Part shown: piece after piece, positions 18,020-27,375 of the stretch
Layout of the letters: each line of letters begins with the position of its first letter
How positions within the stretch are numbered: the first letter of the stretch is position 1
Assembly: GCF_000385175.1 (NCBI RefSeq)
Contig: NZ_ARQJ01000032.1
Coordinates: forward strand, 62,001-126,000
Length of the DNA: 64,000 bases
Origin: Salinicoccus albus DSM 19776
Lineage (GTDB): Bacteria > Bacillota > Bacilli > Staphylococcales > Salinicoccaceae
Direction of reading: 5' to 3'
Made by a program: the position numbers and the translations under genes
Notes under the pieces: generated by a model
What the model saw: the letters and a program-made list of their open reading frames with translations, nothing else
The model's database searches: none
What the model was told of the DNA's origin: nothing

Positions 18020-18818
18020 ATTCTCCTTCATCCCCGGTATTCTGGGCATCATCCCTGGGGACTTCTTCAAGATTTGCTACATATTCAGAAATTGCTTGTA
18101 TTTGGTCTTCTGTCAACTGACCTTCAAATGCGGGCATCTCCCCTGAACCATTCGTTACGAATGAGTTAACTGCCTCCTCCGAAAGCTCGGCTGTCACCAG
18201 GTTCGGTCCGGAACCGCCGGTGAGTTCACCGCCGTGACAGCTTGTACAGTTGGTTCGGATCAGATCATCAAATACCGGATCTTCAGTATCCAGGTTTGAG
18301 AAGACAATCTGCCCCTGAGCATCCTGAGTTTCCCAATCGTGATAAGCGACAGACTCCCACGTCGTATAGAAAATCAGGCCGCATGCAAGCAGCATTGTTG
18401 CTGCTGCCACAGGGCGTTTTTTCCAGTGACGTTCCTTATTGTTATCAAGCCATGGTGCCAGCAGCAATGCGCCGACAGCAATACCCGGAATGACGACTGC
18501 CCCAATTACATTGAAGGGGCCGGATGCATAAGTATACTTAAGTATCTGATAGAGGAACAGGAAATACCAGTCTGGCAATGGTATATAACCTGTGTCTGTC
18601 GGATCGGCTACACGTTCGAGCGGAGCCGGATGTGCAACCGTCAGGCAGAGAAAACCGATGAGGAAAACTGCACCGGTGATCCATTCCTTGAGAAGGAAAT
18701 CAGGATAAAACTCTTCTGTGCGTCCGGGAAATTCCGAATAGTCACGGTTAAGTTTTGGTTTGTCATATTTTTTAATTCGTGAGTCGCCGACAAAGGTCAG
18801 CCCTTTTCCACGCTCCAT
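18018..18818 (-). CDS. qcrC: Menaquinol:cytochrome c reductase, cytochrome b/c subunit
   Basis: A 266-residue subunit of the bc-type complex that passes electrons from menaquinol to cytochrome c. It fuses a subunit IV-like membrane part (segments at about 46-64, 103-123 and 137-154, with the PEWY-like PDWYFLFLY at 82-90) to a C-terminal external cytochrome c domain with the haem site CTSCH at 191-195 and a likely axial Met at 228. It is the third gene of qcrABC. Covalent haem attachment requires a cytochrome c maturation system; resABC in this window would provide it. Confidence 0.95.
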   Translation of the reverse strand: MERGKGLTFVGDSRIKKYDKPKLNRDYSEFPGRTEEFYPDFLLKEWITGAVFLIGFLCLTVAHPAPLERVADPTDTGYIPLPDWYFLFLYQILKYTYASGPFNVIGAVVIPGIAVGALLLAPWLDNNKERHWKKRPVAAATMLLACGLIFYTTWESVAYHDWETQDAQGQIVFSNLDTEDPVFDDLIRTNCTSCHGGELTGGSGPNLVTAELSEEAVNSFVTNGSGEMPAFEGQLTEDQIQAISEYVANLEEVPRDDAQNTGDEGE

Positions 18819-18842
18819 ATCAATTTACCTCCCTTGTGATTC

Positions 18843-19517
18843 CTATAGTGGACCAGCAATCCCTTGTCTGCGTATCATGATGAAATGTACTGCCATTAGT
18901 ACAAACAGAGCAGCTGGCAAGAAGAACACGTGGATGGCGAAGAAACGTGCCAGGGTCTGGGCACCGATGATTTCCTCATCGCCGGCCAGCAGTGTTTGAA
19001 TCCAGTCACCGATAAACGGCACACTCGCTGCAATATCCAATCCTACCCTGGTGGCAAACAGGGCTTTCATATCCCAAGGCAGCAGATAGCCTGTAAATGC
19101 CAGCCCAAGTATTACAAGGAATAATAGGACGCCGACAACCCAGTTAAGCTCACGCGGTGCTTTATATGCCCCGGTGAAGAAGACCCTTAGTGTATGTAGG
19201 AATATCATGACGACGACCAGACTTGCACCCCAATGGTGCATACCTCTTACAATTACCCCTGCTGCAACTTCGTTCTGCAGATAGTAGACTGACTCCCAGG
19301 CGTTAACAATATCAGGCACATAATACATTGTCAGAAACATACCCGAGATTATCTGAATTACTACAATAAAAAAAGTCAATCCTCCGAAACAGTAGACGAA
19401 AGCTGAAAAGTGATAGGCAGGGTTAACATGCTCCGGCACTTCGTGATCAGCAACATCTCTCCATATCGGAGTGATATCCATTCGATCATCTATCCAATCA
19501 TAGATTCTATTAAGCAC
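18843..19517 (-). CDS. qcrB: Menaquinol:cytochrome c reductase, cytochrome b6 subunit
   Basis: A 224-residue b6-type cytochrome b with four membrane helices. The haem-ligand histidines are in MHHWGAS (near 97) and in the fourth helix (AIHVFFL and VHFIM). Cys43 in FVYCFGG corresponds to the cysteine that binds the extra haem c in the b6f/QcrB lineage. The gene lies 11 nt after qcrA and 24 nt before qcrC, so all three are one operon driven from the promoter before qcrA. Confidence 0.95.
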   Translation of the reverse strand: MLNRIYDWIDDRMDITPIWRDVADHEVPEHVNPAYHFSAFVYCFGGLTFFIVVIQIISGMFLTMYYVPDIVNAWESVYYLQNEVAAGVIVRGMHHWGASLVVVMIFLHTLRVFFTGAYKAPRELNWVVGVLLFLVILGLAFTGYLLPWDMKALFATRVGLDIAASVPFIGDWIQTLLAGDEEIIGAQTLARFFAIHVFFLPAALFVLMAVHFIMIRRQGIAGPL

Positions 19518-19528
19518 TGGTTTCCCTC

Positions 19529-20029
19529 CTATACAAGTTCATTTGGAAATATTTGCCCAATTGTGAGATATCCATCGGACACACCGACTTCATACTGATC
19601 AAGCGGTCCTGTTGGCGGAGTTCCCGGGACATTATTCCCATTTTTTTCATAAAGCCCGTTATGACATGGACAATAGAAACGTTCTGGATTGGCATCATCA
19701 GTTGCCCATGAAACTGTACAGCCCAGATGCTTGCATACAGGTGATAAAGCAATAATTTCATCGCCGTCCCTATAGACCCAGGCAAAATCTGTGACTTCAC
19801 TCTCATACCAGCCATCCTGCTGAATGAACGAAAAGTCCACCTGTGTAGGTTCCTCTGTAATATCATCAGCTGAGATGCTTGTTTGGATCATGGAACCTTC
19901 AGCGTCGGACTGAAAAAGCGGATCGACAGCAAATCTGCCCATCGGCAATACCATACCTGCCACCATGAAAGACCCAACTCCCATCAGGGAATAGTTTAGG
20001 AACTGGCGTCTTGTTACTTTTTGCGACAT
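19529..20029 (-). CDS. qcrA: Menaquinol:cytochrome c reductase, Rieske iron-sulphur subunit
   Basis: A 166-residue Rieske protein. TRRQFLNY followed by a hydrophobic stretch (about 12-30) looks like a Tat-type signal anchor with only KVTRRQF resemblance to the twin-arginine motif. The [2Fe-2S] ligands are in CKHLGC (99-104) and CPCHNG (120-125), with the conserved GTPP-GPLD loop after them. Together with QcrB and QcrC it forms the bc complex on the outer face of the membrane. GGGGGG precedes the ATG; a strong promoter lies about 60 bp upstream. Confidence 0.95.
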   Translation of the reverse strand: MSQKVTRRQFLNYSLMGVGSFMVAGMVLPMGRFAVDPLFQSDAEGSMIQTSISADDITEEPTQVDFSFIQQDGWYESEVTDFAWVYRDGDEIIALSPVCKHLGCTVSWATDDANPERFYCPCHNGLYEKNGNNVPGTPPTGPLDQYEVGVSDGYLTIGQIFPNELV

Positions 20030-20089
20030 TCATCTTTCCCCCCTCAAAACGCACGTTCTTTTACATGAAAATAATACTAGGACAGTTCA

Positions 20090-20118
20090 ATTTTAGCCTA
20101 TTACCATAGGGCGGTCAA
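20090..20118 (-). promoter_or_regulatory. Sigma-A promoter for qcrABC
   Basis: On the minus strand TTGACC is separated by exactly 17 bp from TAAAAT, in the 143-bp gap between ypiF and qcrA. No clear Rex or ResD site overlaps it. Confidence 0.75.
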
Positions 20119-20172
20119 TAAGCATTATAAACTTTTGATGTCGGCGTTCTGCCTAATTGTGTAATAATACTT

Positions 20173-20601
20173 TTATTTATTCCAGATTGAAATGACAGAC
20201 TTCATCACAGTTTTTACTTCATCGTTGATCATTTCAATTTTCATCTCATTACTCATATTTTCAAGTGGTATTTCATTAAGTTTTATGCGATGGGCATCAT
20301 CTATTTCTGCTTTCAGATGGGTCAGGACTACGATATTTTTAAATCCATATGTGCGAAGCTGTTTGACATATGAAGCTAGCACACTGATATTTTCATCGAC
20401 GGTAGTCATCATGGGTGTGATGAGCAGACGCCCCTTAAACTGCTTTTCAAGCTGTATGGATACAAGGTGGAGCATTTCGATGTTGCTGGAATTTAACGGA
20501 GCGTGCACAGTCATGTCTGAACTGGCAAATGGGATCACAGCTGTATCGACAAATTCAATCTCATCTTTCAATATTTTCAGATCATTTTGGTTGTAAAGCA
20601 T
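20173..20601 (-). CDS. ypiF: DUF2487 protein YpiF
   Basis: A 142-residue soluble protein of the DUF2487/YpiF family. It starts MLYNQNDLKILKDEIEFVDTAV and contains VIPFASSDMTVHAPL and LITPMMTTVDEN, typical of the family. Its function is not known. It sits 14 nt after ypiB, before qcrABC, the same order as in Bacillus, so ypiA-ypiB-ypiF is a conserved set. No signal peptide or membrane segment is visible. Confidence 0.8.
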   Translation of the reverse strand: MLYNQNDLKILKDEIEFVDTAVIPFASSDMTVHAPLNSSNIEMLHLVSIQLEKQFKGRLLITPMMTTVDENISVLASYVKQLRTYGFKNIVVLTHLKAEIDDAHRIKLNEIPLENMSNEMKIEMINDEVKTVMKSVISIWNK

Positions 20602-20615
20602 GGATTCACCTGCAA

Positions 20616-21083
20616 TTAAATTATTCGCTTTAAAATTTCAGTCAGTTTCAGGAATTCGTGTTCATCCTGTGCGTCTAAGGCATGATCTATCTGTTTCTCC
20701 AGTGTATCTTTTTTGATTGCATGCAGGTCTTTATCCAAATCTGATTCAATCGCTTTAACATGCTCGTACTTACTGTCTTCATCTGTTAGATTAAATTCTA
20801 GATGAAGCAATGCCTCCTGGTTCATGTTCAGTTCATGAAATATCACTTCCCCATCCGCTGTGACAGTATTATTTTTTTCCAGGACCAGTGTCGGCCGGCT
20901 GGTTCCTGTCACTGAAATGCGAAGTTTTCTTGTTATATTTTCATCTGAGGTAAAAGTAATGTTTTTAGAAATCACCGGATGTGATTTCAGGAAATTCAAG
21001 ATCCAGACGGCAATGCGGTCTTCGAATTCATAGTTAAAAAGAATATAATCTATGAATTCTTTCCTATAACTGATCTTCCTCAT
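20616..21083 (-). CDS. ypiB: YpiB/ReoY family protein with IDEAL domain
   Basis: A UPF0302/YpiB protein of 155 residues from the ATG at 21083, which lies within the end of ypiA; a frame from 21104 adds seven unlikely residues. The body (about 1-110) is the UPF0302 domain (RKEFIDYILFNYEFEDRIAVWILNF) and the C-terminus (IDHALDAQDEHEFLKLTEILK) is an IDEAL-type helix. In Listeria the homologue ReoY works with ReoM and the TPR protein LapB to control ClpCP degradation of MurA, the first enzyme of peptidoglycan synthesis; I infer a similar role here because ypiA follows the same pairing. Confidence 0.85.
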   Translation of the reverse strand: MRKISYRKEFIDYILFNYEFEDRIAVWILNFLKSHPVISKNITFTSDENITRKLRISVTGTSRPTLVLEKNNTVTADGEVIFHELNMNQEALLHLEFNLTDEDSKYEHVKAIESDLDKDLHAIKKDTLEKQIDHALDAQDEHEFLKLTEILKRII

Positions 21084-22335
21084 TTTCCAATCGCTCCCTT
21101 TCAAATTGCCACTCGATATTATTTGGATCCAGCTGAATCAGCTTATCCAATACCGGAGATTTTTGGGAATGGCCGATTTCAGTCAGGTACTTATAATAAT
21201 CAGTATAGAATTCAAGTGACTCTCCGATCAATTTTTCCGCGTCCTGATAAAATTTAAGCGCATTATCATCATTTTCATTTTCCTGTTCGATTTTAGCAAG
21301 CAGGTACAATGATTCGCCTGATAGTGCATGGGTGTCAAGGTTTGGATAAAGCTCTGCAATTTCATCTGTCCGTTCAGTTTGAAGCAATGTTTCAAAAAGC
21401 ATCAGGTATGCATCGTCGTAATCCTGATCCAGTGAAATTGATTTTTTGAAAGCCTCAATCGCTTTGTCTGAATTCTTAGATCTGAAATTCAGTCTCCCGA
21501 TATGGAAAAAGATCAGCGGATTCGTATCGTCCTCAGCCAGATAATTTTCAAGTGTGGATATTGCAGCATCCAGTTCGTGTTCTGTTTCATGAACATTCAT
21601 CAGAAGAATATAAGCATTGATATAATATGGTTCATTTTCAATCACTTTATCCAGAAGATTTTTAGCTGATTCATATGATTCCAGCTGATACTCGACAAGT
21701 GCTTTCCTGTAAAAGTCATCGTTTGAATATTGTTTTTCATCCACTTTCTCGAAATATGCTCTGGATTCCTCAAGTTCAATCTGGTTCATGTATAATTCAG
21801 CCAGGCGCAAGTTAAGGTTTACACCGTTGAGATCTTCAAAATTCTGATCGATCAGTGGTCTGTAGTATCTCAATGCTGATTCAAAATCACCATCCTGGTA
21901 ATAAATCTCAGCCAGGGCAAAATCAAGGACAGGCTCATCCTCTATCTCTTTGGCTTCATTTATGAGCCGGATTGAGACATCATTCATGTTCAGCTGTTGA
22001 AAAATTTCAGCTTTCGACATGAGTACAGTCTTGGTTTTCGGAGCCTGGTTGATGAGATTAAGTGCATCATCCAGCTTGCCGTCCGCAATGTAGATATCTG
22101 TCATATACGCGATGACTTCATCATCGTGGTCCATTTGATTATATATGTGCATGAAAATGGTTTCAGCTTCTTCCATCGCACCTGCCTGAACGAGGGCATC
22201 TCCTAATGTAAACAGAGATTCCATGCTCTCTTCATCTGTTAACTGTCTGATACTGTTCAGCAATTGGTTTAGATCTTCTTCAGGGTATTTACCTGATTTC
22301 AGATCGTCGATAACTGAATAGATTTGCTCCTGCAT
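21064..22335 (-). CDS. ypiA: Tetratricopeptide repeat protein YpiA/LapB-like
   Basis: A 423-residue, acidic, fully helical protein made of tandem TPR units from about residue 35 to 400 (for example LAEIYYQDGDFESALRYYRPL and FFHIGRLNFRSKNSDKAIEAFKKSI). No catalytic domain or membrane segment is visible. The homologues in Bacillus and Listeria are scaffolds; the Listeria protein acts with ReoY in turnover of MurA. It overlaps ypiB by 20 nt, which supports co-expression with it, and directly follows aroA. Confidence 0.88.
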   Translation of the reverse strand: MQEQIYSVIDDLKSGKYPEEDLNQLLNSIRQLTDEESMESLFTLGDALVQAGAMEEAETIFMHIYNQMDHDDEVIAYMTDIYIADGKLDDALNLINQAPKTKTVLMSKAEIFQQLNMNDVSIRLINEAKEIEDEPVLDFALAEIYYQDGDFESALRYYRPLIDQNFEDLNGVNLNLRLAELYMNQIELEESRAYFEKVDEKQYSNDDFYRKALVEYQLESYESAKNLLDKVIENEPYYINAYILLMNVHETEHELDAAISTLENYLAEDDTNPLIFFHIGRLNFRSKNSDKAIEAFKKSISLDQDYDDAYLMLFETLLQTERTDEIAELYPNLDTHALSGESLYLLAKIEQENENDDNALKFYQDAEKLIGESLEFYTDYYKYLTEIGHSQKSPVLDKLIQLDPNNIEWQFERERLENEEDQL

Positions 22336-22337
22336 TA

Positions 22338-23624
22338 TTAAGCATCCTTCCGTAATGGCTCCAAATCATCTATGAATCCAGGATATGAATTATCAATCGC
22401 GGAAATGTCATCAATATCAATTTCAGTGTCAGTCACGATAGACAGTACAATGAGCATCATAATTATTCTGTGATCATGATACCCTTTCACTGTCGTGCCT
22501 TCTATTGCATTGACAGTGCTGGAGATTACTTTGAATCCATCTTTTTTTTCTTCAAATTCTATACCAAATTTGGAAAGCTCGTCTATAGTGGCACGTATCC
22601 TGTCTGTTTCCTTATATCTGAGCTCACCCGCGTCGCTCACTGTACATGGTTCATTCGAGAATGCAGCAAGCATGGCCAGTACCGGGATTTCATCAATCAG
22701 TCTTGGAATTATGTCTCCTGATATATTGAAACCTTTCAATCCGGGTGTATAGGAAGCTGTAATATTACCGATTGCCTCTCCTTCACCCGGCAGTTCCTCA
22801 ATCTCAATATTTGCCCCCATCATTTTCAAAACATCCAGTATCCCGGAGCGTGTCGTGTTCAATGAAACATTTTCAACTGTAATTGAAGAACCTTTCTTCA
22901 GCACTGCTAATGCAATCGGAAATGCGGCTGAAGATATGTCGCCGGGGACGATGACCTCTGCCGGAGTCAGATCTTTTCCGCCCGTCACTGTGGCCCTGCC
23001 CTCTCCTGCATCTATTTCAGCACCGAATTGCTTCATCATTATTTCAGAATGGTTGCGGGAAGGTGAGGATTCGATGACTTCTGTTGTCCCCCAGGTGTTT
23101 AATCCGGCAAGCAGTATTGAACTTTTCACCTGCGCACTGGCTACAGGCATATGATAAGAAATTGGGCTGAGCACAGAAGGATGGATGACGACAGGCGGGT
23201 ATCGGCTTTCTTTAAGTTTGATATCCGCCCCCATTTCAGAAAGCGGGGTTACGACACGATCCATCGGACGGTTATTGATGGAGGCATCCCCGCTGATTTC
23301 GGCATACAGACCGAGACCAGCGATCAGGCCGGTAATCAGACGGGTGGTCGTACCGGAGTTGCCTGTATAAAGGTGTGTGTGTGGAGATTTTAGTGACGAA
23401 GCGCCCCCGGATTCCACGACCCACTCATCCTCTTTTTCGGTAATTTTTGTACCCAATGCACGCATGCATTCGATAGTACGCAGGGTATCCTCGCTTCTGA
23501 GCGGCAGTTTAATTACAGTTCTGCCGTTTGCCAGTGCACCAAACATCAGCGAGCGGTGAGTGATCGACTTGTCTCCCGGTACACGCATTGTACCGTTGAA
23601 AGCATGATTCAAAAGATTTTTCAT
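22338..23624 (-). CDS. aroA: 3-phosphoshikimate 1-carboxyvinyltransferase (EPSP synthase)
   Basis: It transfers enolpyruvate from PEP to shikimate-3-phosphate. The 428-residue product begins with VPGDKSITHRSLMFGALA (substrate-binding Lys-Ser pair) and has GNSGTTTRLITGL at about 86-98, NNRPMDRVVTPL and, near the end, YKETDRIRAT and YHDHRIIM. The sequence resembles class II enzymes of staphylococci and Bacillus, which are less sensitive to glyphosate; that property is inferred. It overlaps the end of aroB by 4 nt, so aroC-aroB-aroA-ypiA is an operon. Confidence 0.95.
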   Translation of the reverse strand: MKNLLNHAFNGTMRVPGDKSITHRSLMFGALANGRTVIKLPLRSEDTLRTIECMRALGTKITEKEDEWVVESGGASSLKSPHTHLYTGNSGTTTRLITGLIAGLGLYAEISGDASINNRPMDRVVTPLSEMGADIKLKESRYPPVVIHPSVLSPISYHMPVASAQVKSSILLAGLNTWGTTEVIESSPSRNHSEIMMKQFGAEIDAGEGRATVTGGKDLTPAEVIVPGDISSAAFPIALAVLKKGSSITVENVSLNTTRSGILDVLKMMGANIEIEELPGEGEAIGNITASYTPGLKGFNISGDIIPRLIDEIPVLAMLAAFSNEPCTVSDAGELRYKETDRIRATIDELSKFGIEFEEKKDGFKVISSTVNAIEGTTVKGYHDHRIIMMLIVLSIVTDTEIDIDDISAIDNSYPGFIDDLEPLRKDA

Positions 23625-24670
23625 ATGCTCTCCTTTATATCATTAATATATTTTCCGAGCGTTTCTTTTTCAATTTCTATGAATTTGGCTTCCCCAAATT
23701 CCTTAAGAATGACGTATCCCGCAGTCTGGGTGTTTTGATTTTTCTTATCTTTGGAAATAAGGGAAAGCATTTCCTCCGCATCAATGTCCTTAAGGATATC
23801 CATTGGATATCCAAGATTATCAAAGAAGCAGTAATAGTATGATAAATCAAATATTTCATATTGTTCCACCTGGTTGGAAATATGGAGCGCAGCATATATT
23901 CCGATTACAACTGCTATCCCATGCGGTATTTTATATTTATATTCAACAGCATGTCCGAGCGTATGCCCCAGATTGAGGTATTTTCGGATGTCCGATTCAT
24001 TTTCATCTCTGTTCACATACTGCATTTTGGTTTCAATCCCGGAGATGACAAAAGGTTCGATGCGTCTTAAATCTATCCCATTGCGGGTCAATGCGACCAG
24101 ATGATCAACTGTTTCCTGGTTTTTCAGCATTGCATGCTTGATCACTTCGCCGAAACCGCTCAGAATTTCAGAGTCAGGCAGCGTATTCAAGAATTCCAAG
24201 TCGTAAATGACCCCGGCCGGTCTGTAAAAAGCACCGATCAGATTTTTTCCATGTTTCGAATTAATTGCTGTTTTACCGCCGATTGAAGAGTCGTGGGCAA
24301 GCAGTGTAGTCGGGACATGGATATAGTCCAGCCCCCTCAGGACACATGAAGCGGCAAAACCACCGGCGTCCCCGGCTGCGCCTCCGCCGATAACAACAAT
24401 CAAGTCATTTCTTTTGACGCCCTTAGCCAGCAGTGTTTCCAATAGATAATGAAACGCCTCGAATGATTTTGATGTCTCACCGCTCCCCATAAGAATGGGA
24501 TGATCAATAAACGCCAGCATGCGTCCTTTGTGAAGTTCAAACACCTTTTCATCAATCAAGTAGTGCACCTGACTGTATCCGCCTGTATAAGCAGTGATGG
24601 AATCCTTCAGCATGCCTCTAGCCACTTCAATTGAATAATTACCGCTGTTGTAATCCGTACTGATTTTCAT
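23621..24670 (-). CDS. aroB: 3-dehydroquinate synthase
   Basis: It catalyses the NAD- and metal-dependent cyclisation of DAHP to 3-dehydroquinate, the second shikimate step. The 349-residue product has GGGAAGDAGGFAAS near 94-107 for NAD binding, HVPTTLLAHDSSIGGKTAIN, and metal ligands in LNLGHTLGHAVEY (near 228-240) and KIPHGIAVVIG. The length is normal. It lies six bases after aroC and overlaps aroA (ATGA). Confidence 0.95.
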   Translation of the reverse strand: MKISTDYNSGNYSIEVARGMLKDSITAYTGGYSQVHYLIDEKVFELHKGRMLAFIDHPILMGSGETSKSFEAFHYLLETLLAKGVKRNDLIVVIGGGAAGDAGGFAASCVLRGLDYIHVPTTLLAHDSSIGGKTAINSKHGKNLIGAFYRPAGVIYDLEFLNTLPDSEILSGFGEVIKHAMLKNQETVDHLVALTRNGIDLRRIEPFVISGIETKMQYVNRDENESDIRKYLNLGHTLGHAVEYKYKIPHGIAVVIGIYAALHISNQVEQYEIFDLSYYYCFFDNLGYPMDILKDIDAEEMLSLISKDKKNQNTQTAGYVILKEFGEAKFIEIEKETLGKYINDIKESI

Positions 24671-24675
24671 AATTA

Positions 24676-25842
24676 TCAGTATGCTTTAATGCGTTTTTTA
24701 TATTCTTTGACAGCATTCTTCAACTCATCCATATCATCATGCGGAAACTTGTCTAAAATCGCTCTGGCCACTTCTATGACCACCATATGTTCACACACCA
24801 CAGAAGCGGCAGGCACTGCACATGAGTCACTGCGTTCAATCGTTGCTTTGAACGATTCTTTGGAATTGATATCTACACTGAGGAGCGGTTTATAAAGCGT
24901 AGGTATCGGCTTCATCACTGCTTTTACAACAATCGGCATGCCGGTTGTCATACCACCTTCAAAACCACCCAGGTTATTGGTGCGTCTGATATACCCTTCA
25001 TCTTCATCGTACAGGATCTCATCCTGTACTTTTGAGCCTGGTGTTGAGGCTGCATCGAACCCTAAGCCAAACTCCACTCCTTTAAAGGCATTGATACTGA
25101 CCACGCTGCCTGCAATTTTAGAATCAAGTTTTCTGTCATAGTGGACATGGCTCCCAAGGCCGGGTATTGGGTTTTCAACAATCACTTCAACGATGCCGCC
25201 GATGGAATCTCCATTTTTCTTAGCGTCATCAATCAGCTGCTCCGCTTCTTTGGTTTTTTCTTCAGAAACCATCCGTACTGAAGACTGGCTGCCGAATACT
25301 TTGATATCTTCCAGATTATATTGAGCATCATCCATGACGCTGCCAATCCGATTTACCCTGCTCGAAACACGAATGTCCAGTGCATGAAGAAGCTCTTTAC
25401 ACAATGCACCGACTGCCACACGCGCTGCTGTCTCCCGTGCAGAAGATCTTTCGAGGATATTTCGCAGATCTCTCACATTGTATTTCATGCCGCCGACAAG
25501 GTCCGCATGGCCGGGTCTTGGTTTTGTTACCACACGTCTCATGGAATCCAGCTCTTCCGGTGAGACAGGCTCAGCGCTCATGATTGTACTCCAATGTTTA
25601 AAGTCATCATTATTAAGTTCTATCATTATTGGACTGCCTAATGTTTTACCGTGCCGGATGCCGCTGCCAAAATTGAAAGTATCTTTTTCAATCTGCATGC
25701 GTCTTCCACGGCCGTAGCCGCCCTGCCGTCTTAATAATTCCTCTGTCATGCGCTGCTTGTCAATTTCCAGATTTGAAGGAAAGCCCTCTACGATCGCTGA
25801 TAGTTTTGGTCCGTGCGATTCACCTGCTGTTAAAAATCTCAT
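24676..25842 (-). CDS. aroC: Chorismate synthase
   Basis: It makes chorismate from EPSP with reduced FMN as cofactor; chorismate feeds menaquinone, folate and aromatic amino acids. The 388-residue product begins [20 protein letters not shown] and contains [27 protein letters not shown] and [12 protein letters not shown](V)G, the FMN site. The ATG at 25842 is the family start; six extra residues from 25860 are not conserved. It heads the aro genes in this window after a terminator behind ndk, so it may have its own weak promoter in the short gap. Confidence 0.95.
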   Translation of the reverse strand: MRFLTAGESHGPKLSAIVEGFPSNLEIDKQRMTEELLRRQGGYGRGRRMQIEKDTFNFGSGIRHGKTLGSPIMIELNNDDFKHWSTIMSAEPVSPEELDSMRRVVTKPRPGHADLVGGMKYNVRDLRNILERSSARETAARVAVGALCKELLHALDIRVSSRVNRIGSVMDDAQYNLEDIKVFGSQSSVRMVSEEKTKEAEQLIDDAKKNGDSIGGIVEVIVENPIPGLGSHVHYDRKLDSKIAGSVVSINAFKGVEFGLGFDAASTPGSKVQDEILYDEDEGYIRRTNNLGGFEGGMTTGMPIVVKAVMKPIPTLYKPLLSVDINSKESFKATIERSDSCAVPAASVVCEHMVVIEVARAILDKFPHDDMDELKNAVKEYKKRIKAY

Positions 25843-25871
25843 TTTAAAACACCTGCCCATTTCATGATATT

Positions 25872-25898
25872 AAAAAAAGCTGAGTTCCAGTACCCAGC
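25872..25898 (-). terminator. Terminator of ndk
   Basis: Stem GCTGGGT / ACTCAGC (one G-U pair) followed on the minus strand by seven T residues, in the gap after the ndk stop. Confidence 0.75.
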
Positions 25899-25913
25899 CT
25901 CTGCCGTATTGTT

Positions 25914-26360
25914 CTAGTATATCCAGGAGCTGTTGATTAAATCGTAATCAATTACTTCTGATTCATCGAAAAAAAGGCCGATTTCCCTTTCTGCACTTTC
26001 AGGAGAATCTGAACCATGGATGATGTTTTTGCCGACTGTGAGACCAAAGTCACCGCGAATTGTTCCCGGATCAGCCTGTTGGGGATTTGTAGCACCAACA
26101 ACCAGACGGGCAGTATCAATGACATTTTCACCTTCAAGTACCATGGCGAACACAGGACCTGCTGTGATAAAGTCAACAAGTTCTGAGTAGAAAGGCTTAT
26201 CCTGATGTTCTTGATAATGTGTCTTTGCTAGCGAGTCAGAAACTTTCATTAATTTGGCTCCTGCAATTTTAAACCCTTTATTTTCCAGGCGTTCAACAAT
26301 AGGTCCAATTAGATTTCTTTGTACGCCGTCCGGCTTGATCATTAAAAATGTCTTTTCCAT
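25914..26360 (-). CDS. ndk: Nucleoside diphosphate kinase
   Basis: It equilibrates nucleoside di- and triphosphates. The 148-residue product has the standard [16 protein letters not shown] start and the active-site [16 protein letters not shown], with the phosphohistidine at about residue 115. It follows the heptaprenyl/menaquinone genes, the order seen in Bacillus (hepT-ndk). AAGGAG precedes the ATG. No oddity. Confidence 0.97.
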   Translation of the reverse strand: MEKTFLMIKPDGVQRNLIGPIVERLENKGFKIAGAKLMKVSDSLAKTHYQEHQDKPFYSELVDFITAGPVFAMVLEGENVIDTARLVVGATNPQQADPGTIRGDFGLTVGKNIIHGSDSPESAEREIGLFFDESEVIDYDLINSSWIY

Positions 26361-26421
26361 TTTGAGTCTCCTTTTTGTGAATTCCTTACTATTCTAACAT
26401 TATTAAATTTATAATTTCAAT

Positions 26422-27375
26422 TTAATTCAGACGATTTGATAACTTTTCTGCAATTTGTACAAGGTAAGTTTTAATCGGTTCATCCACATCTTCTATCGCT
26501 TCAACTGCCTGTTTGAGATGCATATTGCTGATTTCTATCGATTTTTCTATAGTATCAGCATTCATGAGATCATCGATAAGGCTGCTCAGCAGTGAATGGT
26601 CATTTTTATAGGCGGTCAGTTTATCTTTGAACGCCGCGTCCCGGTCTCTGAGTAAAAGCACGGGCAGCGTGTAATGTCCGTTATCCAGATCTGAAAACTT
26701 AGGCTTTCCCAGCTGCTTTTCGTCACCGATGAAATCTAGACAATCATCAATGATCTGGAAGCTCATGCCGATGTGACGGCCATATTTCATCAATGCTTCT
26801 GTCGTATGATCTGAAACTTCAGCTGCATAGGCACCCATTCTGATGCTGAGTTCGATAAGGAGCGTGGTCTTATGATAAATTTTTTCGTAATAATCATCCA
26901 GTGTCTGGTCTGCATTGAATTGGTGATCAAACTGAAAAAGCTCACCGCTTACGATATCCTTCACAGCATGTGAGTATATTTCATGAAATGCCCTATGTTC
27001 TATACTGCTGACCAGGAGCAGTGACGTGGATAACAAATAATTTCCCGTATTCACAGCCTGGAGGTAGCCGTGTTTATAGTATACTGTAAGTTCTCCACGC
27101 CTCAAGCGGCTGTCATCGATAATATCATCATGAACCAGACTTGCCATATGGATCAATTCCAGGCTTGCGCTCGTTTTTATGATGTCATCGTATTTATCCG
27201 GATTGCCGAGCTTGCCGACCAGTAAAGTAAATGTCGGCCTGAGCTTTTTGCCGCCAGATTCAAACAGCTCATAGCTGCTGTCATTAACGGGGATCTCATT
27301 TGGATCCAAACTGCTTTTGATTAATTGTTTTACATCTTCAAATTCCTGATTAAGATACTCCCTGGCTGTTTTCAC
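26422..27375 (-). CDS. hepT: Heptaprenyl diphosphate synthase component II
   Basis: The catalytic subunit that builds the C35 side chain of menaquinone-7. The 317-residue trans-prenyltransferase has SGGKKLRPTF (near 41-50), the first Asp-rich motif HDDIIDDSRLRRG (near 83-95) and the second DDCLDFIGD near 213-221. It starts with GTG overlapping menG by 4 nt. Together with the small subunit HepS two genes upstream it forms the heterodimer known from Bacillus. Confidence 0.93.
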   Translation of the reverse strand: MKTAREYLNQEFEDVKQLIKSSLDPNEIPVNDSSYELFESGGKKLRPTFTLLVGKLGNPDKYDDIIKTSASLELIHMASLVHDDIIDDSRLRRGELTVYYKHGYLQAVNTGNYLLSTSLLLVSSIEHRAFHEIYSHAVKDIVSGELFQFDHQFNADQTLDDYYEKIYHKTTLLIELSIRMGAYAAEVSDHTTEALMKYGRHIGMSFQIIDDCLDFIGDEKQLGKPKFSDLDNGHYTLPVLLLRDRDAAFKDKLTAYKNDHSLLSSLIDDLMNADTIEKSIEISNMHLKQAVEAIEDVDEPIKTYLVQIAEKLSNRLN

